Position numbers and translations under genes: made by a program. This document shows positions 9,002-16,973 of a stretch of 64,000 nt of DNA, piece after piece (within the stretch, counting starts at the first letter, position 1; each line of letters opens with the position of its first letter). The notes below the pieces were generated by a model. It did no database searches and was not told the origin of the DNA. It worked only from the letters and a program-made list of their open reading frames with translations. This DNA comes from Shewanella amazonensis SB2B (GTDB lineage Bacteria > Pseudomonadota > Gammaproteobacteria > Enterobacterales > Shewanellaceae), in the NCBI RefSeq assembly GCF_000015245.1, contig NC_008700.1:1308001-1372000 (forward strand). The letters run 5' to 3'.

Positions 9002-9673
9002 TCAGTAATCCAGCTCCAGTGCAAAACACAAATAGCGCATCAGCTGTTGGCAGTGCTCAAACTCCGCGACGAGCCTTGATGCAAAATCGGGTTGCAGCAC
9101 TTCGTGATTTGTCAGGGATTTTACGGCGATAAAGTCTTTTCGTTTCAGTTCATCAATTAATGGGTGGCGCTTGTCATAGCCGCGCGGTGGGCGCGACAGG
9201 CTATCGCCGTCCATGGCAAAGCCGCTGTCAGTCAGGGCCTTCAGCGCTTTTTGATAGGTGGCGGGATTTTCATCGATACAGCTTCTGATGGCATTCAGCG
9301 CCTTGGATTCGGGGTGCCAGATGCCAGCTGCAACAAAGCAGCCGTCATTGGCAATATGCAGATACAGCCCGGGCGCATGCACATCCTTGCCCTGAAAATG
9401 GCGAAACTGGATGCCGACATTGGTCTTGTAAGGGCGCTTATCATGGCCAAAACGGGTGTCCCGCTGGGGCCGCATCAGGCTGCCTCCCACTTTTTTGGCC
9501 ACCGCGGTTAGCCTGGGAGATAACGCGACTATGGCGGGGGCGGCTGCTTCAATTAACGCAAGGGCCGGGGTGCGCACCTTGTCTTCATAGGTGTGCTGGT
9601 TGGCCTTGAACCAGTCGCGCTCGTTATTGGCTTCGAGGGCAGCAAGAAAGTCGAAGGTCGCTTGGGTGAACAT
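9002..9673 (-). CDS. DUF2461 family protein
   Basis: A 223-residue protein of the DUF2461/TIGR02453 family, function unknown. Family landmarks are the start FDFLAALEANNERDWFKANQ, the basic run GGSLMRPQRDTRFGHDKRPYKTN and the C-terminal GYDKRHPLIDELKRKDF. ATG at 9673 is preferred because GGAG lies six bases before it. A longer in-frame reading to 9871 would run into the divergent phnA gene and has no ribosome site. It is convergent with the TetR gene, with only 19 bases between the stops. Confidence 0.85.
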   Translation of the reverse strand: MFTQATFDFLAALEANNERDWFKANQHTYEDKVRTPALALIEAAAPAIVALSPRLTAVAKKVGGSLMRPQRDTRFGHDKRPYKTNVGIQFRHFQGKDVHAPGLYLHIANDGCFVAAGIWHPESKALNAIRSCIDENPATYQKALKALTDSGFAMDGDSLSRPPRGYDKRHPLIDELKRKDFIAVKSLTNHEVLQPDFASRLVAEFEHCQQLMRYLCFALELDY

Positions 9674-9773
9674 GATGTACTCCATAAACCGGGCTCGCTT
9701 TTTGGGGAAGATCACTGACGGCGAGTAAGGTTTTTGATAGAATCCTTGGTTTTGGTAAAAGTGACAGATCAAG

Positions 9774-10340
9774 ATGACCGATGCAATCAGCCGCGCCTGC
9801 GGCAAATGTGAACTCTGCAGCGCAGAAACCGAACTTTCCCTGTTTGAAGTACCAGCCAGTGGCGATCGCACTGATAACGATATTGCCCTGTGCGGTACCT
9901 GTCAGGCGCAAATTGCCGACACCGCCACCCTGGATGTCAACCACTGGCGTTGTCTGAACGAAAGCATGTGGAGCACAGTGCCTGCCGTACAGGTAATGGC
10001 TGCCCGTATGCTCAAAGAACTTTCCAGCGAAACCTGGGCTCAGGATCTGCTGGATATGATGTATCTGGACGAAGACACCCAGGCCTGGGTTGATGCTGCC
10101 AACGCCGAAGCTGCGCTGGATGCCGATGCCGCTCCAACACTGGACAGCAATGGCGCTCAGCTCGCCGCCGGCGATACCGTGGTGATCATCAAAGACCTGA
10201 ACGTGAAGGGAACCAGTTTTGTGGCCAAGCGCGGCACCGCCGTGCGTAACATTGCCCTGACGAACAATCCCGAGCACATCGAAGGCCGGGTAAATGGTAC
10301 CCGCATCGTTATCTTGAGCTGCTACGTTAAGAAATCCTGA
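9774..10340 (+). CDS. phnA: PhnA/YjdM family zinc-ribbon protein
   Basis: A 188-residue soluble protein of the PhnA (YjdM) family. The N-terminal zinc ribbon is visible as CGKCELCSAE and LCGTCQAQI (residues 10-45), and the C-terminal SH3-like PhnA domain as GDTVVIIKDLNVKGTSFVAKRG (about 140-160, quoted in part). Despite the old name it is not a phosphonate hydrolase; its role is not established. No phn genes are nearby. A terminator follows. Confidence 0.9.
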   Translation: MTDAISRACGKCELCSAETELSLFEVPASGDRTDNDIALCGTCQAQIADTATLDVNHWRCLNESMWSTVPAVQVMAARMLKELSSETWAQDLLDMMYLDEDTQAWVDAANAEAALDADAAPTLDSNGAQLAAGDTVVIIKDLNVKGTSFVAKRGTAVRNIALTNNPEHIEGRVNGTRIVILSCYVKKS

Positions 10341-10365
10341 GTGCGGTTTCAGTCTTCATTCAGTG

Positions 10366-10393
10366 AAAAGGCTGCCTTCGGGCGGCCTTTTTT
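10366..10393 (+). terminator. Rho-independent terminator after phnA
   Basis: Stem AAAAGGCTGCC / GGCGGCCTTTT with a TTCG loop and one T.G pair, followed by a T-run. Confidence 0.9.
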
Positions 10394-10542
10394 ATGGTTT
10401 ATCCCCGGATGTCCTAATTCAGGCTGGTCATACATACCCCTTAATTTTCTCGCCATTAAGGTCGCATCAGCGCCATTGAACTCGTACGGCTTCCTTTGCT
10501 AATTGCCTGAGTTACAATGGCTAAAAATACCAGCGGGACGCT

Positions 10543-11559
10543 ATGATGGCCAGAAAACGTGAACCCTTCAAACTCGGCGACACTCAGGTGGCTGCCGGCA
10601 CCCAAGCCACGGTGCGCCTGCCGGTGGCAAGGCTCTACAACGATACGCCGGTCGACCTTCAGGTCGAGGTATTTCATGGCAACAAGGCTGGCCCAGTGCT
10701 GCTGGTCTGCGCCGCCATTCATGGTGATGAACTCAACGGCATCGAAATTTGTCGTCGTCTGCAGGGGCGTATCAATCCCAAGGCGCTTACTGGTACCGTG
10801 CTCATGGTGCCCGTGGTCAACGTGTTTGGTTTTATTCAAAAGTCCCGTTATTTGCCCGACAGACGCGACCTTAACCGCTGTTTTCCCGGCTCGGAGAAGG
10901 GTGCACTCACCAGTCGCCTGGCTCACCTTGTCACCCGGGAGCTGGTGTCCCGCGCGACCCATATTCTTGATTTGCACACAGGTGCCATTCACCGCGATAA
11001 CCTGCCGCAAATTCGCTGTAATACCGATGATGAGGTGTTGATGGGCATGGCAAGGGCCTTTGGCGCGCCCCTGATTATGCACAGTGATGCCAAGGGTAAC
11101 TCACTGCGTGGCTATGCCGCCAAAGCGGGTGTGCCCTGTATTTTGTACGAAGCAGGGGAAGCGCTGCGATTTTCCGAGGCGGCCATTCGTACCGGCCTCA
11201 AGGGCGCGGTGAACCTGCTTCGGCATCTGGGTATGCAAAAAGGCAGGTTATCCCGTGGCGGAACCGATGTGGCAGCGGCGCGCAGCTACTGGATACGCTC
11301 GGAGGCCGACGGTCTGGTGCTGCAAAAAGTGAAATTGGGGCAACGGGTGAACAAGGGGAATATTCTGGCGTATTTGGCCAGCCCTCACAGTCAGGACACC
11401 CTGCCCATTCGTTCCCCCAGCGATGGCATAGTCATAGGTATCACCAATATCCCGGTTACCAACGAAGGTGAAGGGCTCTACCATATTGCCCAGTTTGCCG
11501 GTGACGAAATTGAAATCGTTAACGAGCAACTGGATGAATTTTTGATGGAATACGCCTAA
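10543..11559 (+). CDS. Succinylglutamate desuccinylase/aspartoacylase family zinc hydrolase
   Basis: A 338-residue M14-like zinc carboxypeptidase-fold deacylase. The metal ligands are visible: HGDE in CAAIHGDELNGIE (about residue 65) and the third ligand in ILDLHTGAIHRDNLP (about 145). The basic substrate-carboxylate region RRDLNRCFPG matches the AstE/AspA group. The C-terminal 90 residues form a beta barrel-like extension. It cleaves an N-acyl amino acid in principle, but there is no ast cluster here. The next gene starts 9 bases later, so the two are probably one operon. Confidence 0.85.
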   Translation: MMARKREPFKLGDTQVAAGTQATVRLPVARLYNDTPVDLQVEVFHGNKAGPVLLVCAAIHGDELNGIEICRRLQGRINPKALTGTVLMVPVVNVFGFIQKSRYLPDRRDLNRCFPGSEKGALTSRLAHLVTRELVSRATHILDLHTGAIHRDNLPQIRCNTDDEVLMGMARAFGAPLIMHSDAKGNSLRGYAAKAGVPCILYEAGEALRFSEAAIRTGLKGAVNLLRHLGMQKGRLSRGGTDVAAARSYWIRSEADGLVLQKVKLGQRVNKGNILAYLASPHSQDTLPIRSPSDGIVIGITNIPVTNEGEGLYHIAQFAGDEIEIVNEQLDEFLMEYA

Positions 11560-11568
11560 GGAGCGAAG

Positions 11569-12177
11569 ATGAAGCAGGTGTTTTTATCGGGCCGCGCGGT
11601 ATCGCCGTCAAAGGTGGTCTGTATAGGCCGTAACTACGTGGCCCACGCAGAAGAACTCGGCAACGAAGTGCCCTCCGAGCCTGTTGTTTTTGTTAAGCCT
11701 GCCAGCGCCATTGGCAATGTGCTGCACAGCACCCAGGGCGAAGTGCTCCACTATGAGGCTGAAATTTGCTTTATGGTGGCCCGCGGCCAATTGGTCGCGG
11801 CCAGTGTGGGCTTGGACTTAACCAAGAGAGCAACCCAAAACCGCCTCAAAGCCAAAGGCTTGCCGTGGGAGCGTGCCAAGGCCTTCGACGGCTCGGCGCT
11901 TTTTGGTGAGTTTGTCCCTTGCACAAGCAGTGAAGGGCTGAGCCTGGTGTTCAGTTGTGATGGCGTCATTTTACAGCAGGGTGGCTGCGAGCTGATGTTG
12001 TTTTCACCCGAGCAACTCCTTGAGGAGATCGGCTCATTTATGACACTGGAAGATGGCGACATTTTGATGACGGGCACCCCCGCAGGTGTTGGCCCTTTAC
12101 AGGCGGGCGGGCACTACCGCGCCGAACTGCGCTGTGGCGATGAGCTGCTGACCAGTGTGAGTTGGACGGCCCACTGA
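11569..12177 (+). CDS. Fumarylacetoacetate hydrolase (FAH) family protein
   Basis: A 202-residue metal-dependent hydrolase or decarboxylase of the FAH fold, short form similar to YcgM. The first strand KVVCIGRNYVAHAEELGNE, the metal ligands in YEAEICFMV and GLDLTKR and the end motif ILMTGTPAGVGPL are all present. The usual substrates are acylpyruvates or related 2-oxo acids; acylpyruvase or oxaloacetate decarboxylase activity is an inference. A good ribosome site (AAGGAG) sits in the nine-base gap after the preceding hydrolase, which suggests a two-gene operon. Confidence 0.9.
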   Translation: MKQVFLSGRAVSPSKVVCIGRNYVAHAEELGNEVPSEPVVFVKPASAIGNVLHSTQGEVLHYEAEICFMVARGQLVAASVGLDLTKRATQNRLKAKGLPWERAKAFDGSALFGEFVPCTSSEGLSLVFSCDGVILQQGGCELMLFSPEQLLEEIGSFMTLEDGDILMTGTPAGVGPLQAGGHYRAELRCGDELLTSVSWTAH

Positions 12178-12268
12178 GCTATATCCTTCAAGCTTTTAGC
12201 CTGACATGACTTGGGCAGCGCCCTAAAATACGTAATACTTTCGAATAGTGTATTCAGTCGGAGCTGCC

Positions 12269-13003
12269 ATGGTCAGGCGCTTTCTCTTTGCGACATTGTC
12301 CTTATGTGCTTTCGTTGCCTCGGCAGGGCAGCTGCGAGCCTGTATCGATGAGTTTCCCCCTTATCAAAGCCTGATGCCTGAACCCCATGGGAATAACATT
12401 GCCGCATTGAGGCTGTTTGCCAAACTGATAGACCATGATCCTGTGTTCTTGCCCAGCCCGAACTTTGCCCGCTGTCAGCGCATGCTGGACATGGGGGATG
12501 CCGATATTGTTGCGGGTGTCATTGCCAGTCCGGAGCGGCAGCAGCGATGGATACTTTTGCCCTACCGCCGGGATAGCCGTTACCTTTTTCTGACCAGGCC
12601 CGGCGGCGTCACCGTGAGCCGCTATGATAATTTACTGGGGCACAGTATCGCTGTAAGTCGTAACACCATGTATTTTGATTACTTTGATAATGACAGTCGT
12701 TTGAAAAAACAGGTGGTCGGTGACCTGGTCACGGGGGTGAGAATGTTGCTGGCAGACAGGGTTGATGTGGTGATAGCCCCGGAAAATGCCCTGCCGTTCC
12801 TGAGCCGTGAGTTCTCAAACTTTGCCCATGCAGTGCAGGTATCAGAGTACCGATATCAGGAGGACCGGGTTATCCAGTTTGCTTTAAGCCGACAACACCG
12901 CCTGGATATCGATGAGCAAAGGCTGCGGCGGGTGATTACCGAGGCCTTTGAGCAATCCTTGTTTGAGTCGGCGCTGCAGGCCATGCCCGCCAGCGCCCAG
13001 TAG
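12269..13003 (+). CDS. Periplasmic solute-binding protein, SBP_bac_3-like
   Basis: A 244-residue secreted protein with a signal peptide (MVRRFLFATLSLCAFVASAGQ) and a type 2 periplasmic binding fold. Family features are LRACIDEFPPYQ at the start of the mature protein and GDADIVAGVIASPERQQRW. The start is ATG at 12269 with GGAG six bases upstream; a GTG at 12248 is less likely. No ABC permease or ATPase gene is next to it, which is common for the many orphan amino-acid-binding-like proteins of Shewanella. Ligand is unknown. Confidence 0.8.
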   Translation: MVRRFLFATLSLCAFVASAGQLRACIDEFPPYQSLMPEPHGNNIAALRLFAKLIDHDPVFLPSPNFARCQRMLDMGDADIVAGVIASPERQQRWILLPYRRDSRYLFLTRPGGVTVSRYDNLLGHSIAVSRNTMYFDYFDNDSRLKKQVVGDLVTGVRMLLADRVDVVIAPENALPFLSREFSNFAHAVQVSEYRYQEDRVIQFALSRQHRLDIDEQRLRRVITEAFEQSLFESALQAMPASAQ

Positions 13004-13010
13004 CTTGATG

Positions 13011-13538
13011 TCAGTTCGCCTTGTGGTGGGCTCTAAATAAATCCCAGGCGTTTTTTTGGGTACCATCGGCAAGCTCACACAATCCTGTATCACCCTCCGC
13101 TTCTTGCTCAATAAGGTATTTGCCACCAATTTTTTCACAATATTCGGCGGCAGGGTTTGGCATGGATAACGGCTCAGGGCTGACCGGGGTACCAGCGTCA
13201 GCACTGGCTGAATCAGTCACGGCTTTAGCGTGGGCACGGTATAGGGTCCAGGCATCCACTACCTTGCCGTTGGGCAGGTGACATTCCCCTTTTTGTTCAT
13301 CTCCACCTTCGCTTGGCGCCTCCAGCGCATATTGCCCGCCTATTTTTACGCAAAACTCCGCTGCCGGGTTGGCCAGGGTGGGGGCTTGCGCACTATTGAC
13401 CTTTGATGACTCATCCACGGCGGTTTTTACAGTGTCGGGAGCGGTAATGTCAGCGCTTGGGGCCTGCGGGGCATTATCACAGCCAGCCATAGCGGCACAG
13501 ATTAACAGGGCAAGCAGACTGGTGTAGGGCTTGGGCAT
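13011..13538 (-). CDS. Lipoprotein with two DUF333 domains
   Basis: A 175-residue lipoprotein: signal peptide with lipobox AMAGC at residues 16-20, a Ser/Ala/Thr-rich linker, then two copies of the DUF333 (Hlx-like) domain. The copies are NPAAEFCVKIGGQY...GECHLPNGKVVDAWTLYRA and NPAAEYCEKIGGKY...GLCELADGTQKNAWDLFRA, each with the paired cysteines. DUF333 proteins are labelled putative hemolysins, but the evidence for that is weak. A strong ribosome site AGGAG precedes ATG. It is convergent with the solute-binding protein gene. Confidence 0.85.
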   Translation of the reverse strand: MPKPYTSLLALLICAAMAGCDNAPQAPSADITAPDTVKTAVDESSKVNSAQAPTLANPAAEFCVKIGGQYALEAPSEGGDEQKGECHLPNGKVVDAWTLYRAHAKAVTDSASADAGTPVSPEPLSMPNPAAEYCEKIGGKYLIEQEAEGDTGLCELADGTQKNAWDLFRAHHKAN

Positions 13539-13784
13539 CTTAACTCCTTGATAAAGGTGACTTAGGGTTGCTGAAGGTTAATCCTCACCAGAATAGGGGG
13601 CTTCATGGCGCGATTCCAGTCCAAGGGCGACTGATTTATGGGTGAGTTTGAACAGTGTCTTTAAAGGTGATTTGCCGATAGTGGGCATTTGACAAAAACC
13701 GGGCGGCGGATAGGTATTCGATGGGCGCTCATGCTATGGTAGCTAATAATCTCAATCACTTGCACAACCTATTGGAGATAGGCA

Positions 13785-14393
13785 ATGAGACTTGTCTTAA
13801 GTGTGCTGCTCACGGCAGTCCTCTCCATCGCCCTGCTGGGCTGTCAGAGTACAGAGCCGCCAAAGGAAATTAGCCTGGCCCAGGCCGACCCCGTGATGTT
13901 ACAGCTTTTTTCCATTAAAACCCTGGCGGGGTTTACGCTGCGGGTACCCCAGAGCGAAGCTGTTGCCCGGTTATCTACCTTTGTCGAAACGCCTCGTCCC
14001 TGGGTAAGCGGTGATTACAGCGACGGCCCGGTGCGGGGGCAGGTATTATTGGGTTACCGGGATTTGCAAATGACCAATGCCAGGCTGGCGGGATCACAGC
14101 TGATGGTGGCGCCCTTTGTGGTTACCAATCAGGGCTCAGGCAGTTTCTGGTATCTGGGATTATTTGGTCTCAAGGCCGAGAGTGGCACTGCCACCCACCT
14201 GAGTTCGGTGTTCCTGGGTGACAGAATCGAGCTTCGGGGGATAAGCGTGGCTGCCAGCCAGTTTTTGCCCCTGACAGTGACCACAGAGCTCCTGATCCGG
14301 GATGCCAATCAGGCCATGGCCGAGACACCCGGTTTATTGGAACTGCGCCGGTTTGAGATAAACCCTCAGGGGCAACTGTTGGCGCTTGACTGA
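13785..14393 (+). CDS. Lipoprotein, function unknown
   Basis: A 202-residue lipoprotein. Signal peptide MRLVLSVLLTAVLSIALLGC ends in the lipobox LLGC, with Gln after the Cys pointing to the outer membrane. The mature part looks mostly beta-structured (GQVLLGYRDLQMTNARLAG, SSVFLGDRIELRGI). No family is recognised. It stands alone: convergent with the small zinc-finger-like gene, with only two bases between the stops, and preceded by a 246-base gap with no other gene. Confidence 0.75.
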   Translation: MRLVLSVLLTAVLSIALLGCQSTEPPKEISLAQADPVMLQLFSIKTLAGFTLRVPQSEAVARLSTFVETPRPWVSGDYSDGPVRGQVLLGYRDLQMTNARLAGSQLMVAPFVVTNQGSGSFWYLGLFGLKAESGTATHLSSVFLGDRIELRGISVAASQFLPLTVTTELLIRDANQAMAETPGLLELRRFEINPQGQLLALD

Positions 14394-14395
14394 GG

Positions 14396-14608
14396 TTACT
14401 CTACCTCAAGCTCAATGTCGGTACAGCCCTTGGGGCAGCGGATATGACCGAGCAGATGGGTTTCACCGGCAGCCGGTAGGCTGGCAGCCAGGGGCTTGCC
14501 ACAGTGGCTGCATGGGATGGTCTTGCCAGCGAGCAAATCTTTTATGAGTCGTTTCTGGGCGTTAAAAGATTGACTGCTGGATTTATTGATAGTGCTGAAA
14601 TCGGTCAT
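14396..14608 (-). CDS. Small protein with a possible zinc knuckle
   Basis: A 70-residue protein beginning MTDFSTINKSSSQSFNAQKR. The second half has CSHCG and, 25 residues later, a HIRCPKGC stretch; the four cysteines could bind one zinc. No named family is recognised. The start at 14608 fits the start of the soluble sequence better than the longer frame reaching 14707, but the ribosome site is weak. Confidence 0.6.
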   Translation of the reverse strand: MTDFSTINKSSSQSFNAQKRLIKDLLAGKTIPCSHCGKPLAASLPAAGETHLLGHIRCPKGCTDIELEVE

Positions 14609-14788
14609 GGCATTCTGCTTAAGTTGGTACTGCCAGCCATTATAGCCATAAGGGCAGGGCGGTGACAGTCTGTTGGCCCATGACCGTAAACGCCTGTCTT
14701 GTGACAAGTTTGGAGCGTTTACCCGGTAATAAATGGAAACTCACCTGCGAAACTGTCCTGAGTCGATAGCATCAGGGAGGAATTGATA

Positions 14789-15499
14789 ATGAAACAAATC
14801 TCCAGAACCGGTTATTTAAAATGGGGCGCAGGAATGGCCGCCCTCAGCCTGTTGGTGACAATCAGCACCATGGCCTCAGCGCAGCCTGCCACTGCCACAG
14901 AGTTAACCGCAGCCCCTTCTGAAACCGCCCTGAGCACTGAGGCGAGCAACGTAGCAGCGCCGCAGCAGGGTGCACAGCCGCAGCAAGGTACAGAGCCACA
15001 GCAAGGTGTAGAGCTACAGCAGAGGGAAGAGCCACAGCAAGGTACGCAGCTTGCCGAATCCCAGCAACCCGACAGCATGAGTGATACGGCCAGGGGCGCA
15101 GAAATCTCAGGCGCAGATTTTAAGGCCATTGATGCAACAGATGCTCAGGCGCTGATTGGCAGTTGGGAGCTGGTTTCCGGGCGCTATCTTGATGGGGAAG
15201 GCCGCTGGGTGTCCTATAACACACTCGGGCTGGTGGCCATCAAGGTAATCTCCAATGGCCACTTCAGCTTTACCACCATGAAAACTGTGAAAAACAAACC
15301 GGAATTTTGGGCGGCCGGCGCCGGTGAGTATCGCATAGACGGCGCGAGCTACACCGAATACCCGACCCTTAATTCTTTTCAGGTGCCTCAGGGGCAAGGC
15401 TTTAGTTTCGATTATGAATTGATTGGAAATCAGTGGCATACAAAGCGATTTGAGGACGGCCTTCTCAAAGAAGAAGAGGTTTGGCAAAGGCTCGACTGA
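14789..15499 (+). CDS. Secreted lipocalin-like protein with Gln-rich repeats
   Basis: A 236-residue exported protein. Signal peptide to about residue 33 (...STMASA), then a low-complexity linker with five imperfect copies of a six-residue unit P-Q-Q-G-x-x (about 55-85). A C-terminal domain from about 118 (LIGSWELVSGRYLDGEG) resembles the lipocalin-like family that starts with GxWxL. The unit is encoded by an 18-base tandem repeat. A strong ribosome site AGGGAGG lies eight bases before ATG at 14789. Ligand and function are unknown. Confidence 0.7.
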   Translation: MKQISRTGYLKWGAGMAALSLLVTISTMASAQPATATELTAAPSETALSTEASNVAAPQQGAQPQQGTEPQQGVELQQREEPQQGTQLAESQQPDSMSDTARGAEISGADFKAIDATDAQALIGSWELVSGRYLDGEGRWVSYNTLGLVAIKVISNGHFSFTTMKTVKNKPEFWAAGAGEYRIDGASYTEYPTLNSFQVPQGQGFSFDYELIGNQWHTKRFEDGLLKEEEVWQRLD

Positions 15500-15592
15500 A
15501 TCGGCTTGTTCGCATTCCCTCCGGGGCTATCCCTTTACAGTCTTTCAGGCCACCCCTAAACTGGCTGCGCATTCGTTGGGGGAGAACCAATC

Positions 15593-16483
15593 ATGGCCTT
15601 GGGGGCTTGGTTAAAACTGTTATTGCTGTCGGCAATTTGGGGCGCGTCATTTTTATTTATCCGCATCGGGGTTACTGAGCTCGGGCCCGCGTGGCTGATG
15701 TTTCTGCGGGTCACCTTTGCTGCCTTATTCCTGCTCGGCGGCGCCATCTATTTAAAAAAGGCATTGATAGGCTCGGCGCCCCTCAAGCACTTTATCATTC
15801 TGGGCGGCATCAATACCGCGCTGCCGTTTTTGCTTTATGGGTTTGCCGCCACAGAGCTTGCAGCCTCTTTGATGTCGGTGCTCAATGCCACGGCGCCGCT
15901 GTGGAGCACGCTGCTGCTTGCCATATGGCAAAGGTCGATGCCAAGGGGAGCTGCCCTGGGCGGACTTATCACAGGTTTTTGTGGCGTGGTGCTGCTGGCG
16001 GGCGTGGAGAGTTTATCGCTGTCTGAAGAGGGGCTTTGGGCCCTGGCCGCGGGGCTTGGTGCCGCTATCTGCTATGCCTTTGCCAGCATTTACACCAAGG
16101 CATCCAATCATGGCAATGCATACAGCAATGCCCATGGCTGCATGTGGGCCGCCAGTGCCTGGTTGTTGCCTACCTTGCTGTTTGCCGCGCCCCCTGAGGC
16201 TATGCCATCCTCCGGCACCTTGGCCGCAGTGGTGACGCTGGGGGTTCTGTGCAGCGGTGTGGCCTATCTGTTGTATTTCCGGTTAATCGATGAAGTGGGC
16301 GCCACCTCGGCATTAACCGTCACCTTCCTTATCCCGGTATTCGGTATCCTGTGGGGCGCCTTGTTCCTCGGTGAACATATCGGCTGGCACACGCTTGTCG
16401 GCACAGCCATCATTTTGCTGGGGACGGCAATCAGTACCGGCAGCATTCCCCGACTGCGCCGCCTTGCAGGAGAGCGGATCTAA
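15593..16483 (+). CDS. EamA/DMT family transporter
   Basis: A 296-residue inner-membrane exporter with ten predicted helices. Landmarks are LLLSAIWGASFLFIRIG in helix 1, TAPLWSTLLLAIW at the end of the first EamA half and the final run FGILWGALFLGEHIGWHTLVG. It is unlike the EamA protein at 2191-3063, so it is not a recent duplicate. Its stop overlaps the next gene's start by one base (TAATG), so the two are coupled. Substrate is unknown. Confidence 0.9.
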   Translation: MALGAWLKLLLLSAIWGASFLFIRIGVTELGPAWLMFLRVTFAALFLLGGAIYLKKALIGSAPLKHFIILGGINTALPFLLYGFAATELAASLMSVLNATAPLWSTLLLAIWQRSMPRGAALGGLITGFCGVVLLAGVESLSLSEEGLWALAAGLGAAICYAFASIYTKASNHGNAYSNAHGCMWAASAWLLPTLLFAAPPEAMPSSGTLAAVVTLGVLCSGVAYLLYFRLIDEVGATSALTVTFLIPVFGILWGALFLGEHIGWHTLVGTAIILLGTAISTGSIPRLRRLAGERI

Positions 16484-16902
16484 TGTCTTTTATTGCAGAT
16501 GAAAGCCCGGCCTTTGCTGAGGTGGTGAAAAAGAAAATTGCCGCCTTCAATGCCGAACGCTGGGATGCCAGCCAACGTCGGCCCATTGGTTTCAAACAGC
16601 TCCATGACAACGGTGAGCTTGCCGCGGGTATCGCCGGGCGCACCTTTGGTAACTGGTGCCTTATCGATAACTTTTGGGTATGCGACAGCCTGCGTGGGCA
16701 GGGCATTGGCACCGCCATGTTGCAAACGGCCGAAGAGGAAGCCCTGGCACGAGGGTGCCGATGGTTACTGCTCGACACCCTGGATTTTCAGGCGCCTGCA
16801 TTTTACCGACGCCGCGGTTATCACACCGTTTGGTGTCAGTCCGACTATCCCTTCGAGGGTGGCCAGCGCTTCTACATGGTGAAAAATCTGCAAGCCGATT
16901 GA
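16483..16902 (+). CDS. GNAT family N-acetyltransferase
   Basis: A 139-residue acetyltransferase. The acetyl-CoA loop is SLRGQGIGTAML (about residue 70), followed by the beta-5 strand WLLLDTLDFQAPAFYRRRGYH, the typical AxxFYxxxGF end motif of the fold. It is coupled to the preceding EamA transporter through a one-base overlap; a transporter-acetylase pair suggests handling of one toxic or exported compound, but this is inference. Confidence 0.9.
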   Translation: MSFIADESPAFAEVVKKKIAAFNAERWDASQRRPIGFKQLHDNGELAAGIAGRTFGNWCLIDNFWVCDSLRGQGIGTAMLQTAEEEALARGCRWLLLDTLDFQAPAFYRRRGYHTVWCQSDYPFEGGQRFYMVKNLQAD

Positions 16903-16973
16903 GGAGTTACGGCATTGCAATGAGGTGGTCCGGCGATACAATGGCTGCTTGCAGTCAATAAGAAGGATACCCC

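Noticed and set aside
9674..9871. Longer start for the DUF2461 gene
   Set aside because: It would overlap the divergent phnA gene, and the good ribosome site is at 9673.
9774..10340. Phosphonoacetate hydrolase
   Set aside because: The phnA name is shared, but this zinc-ribbon family is not the hydrolase.
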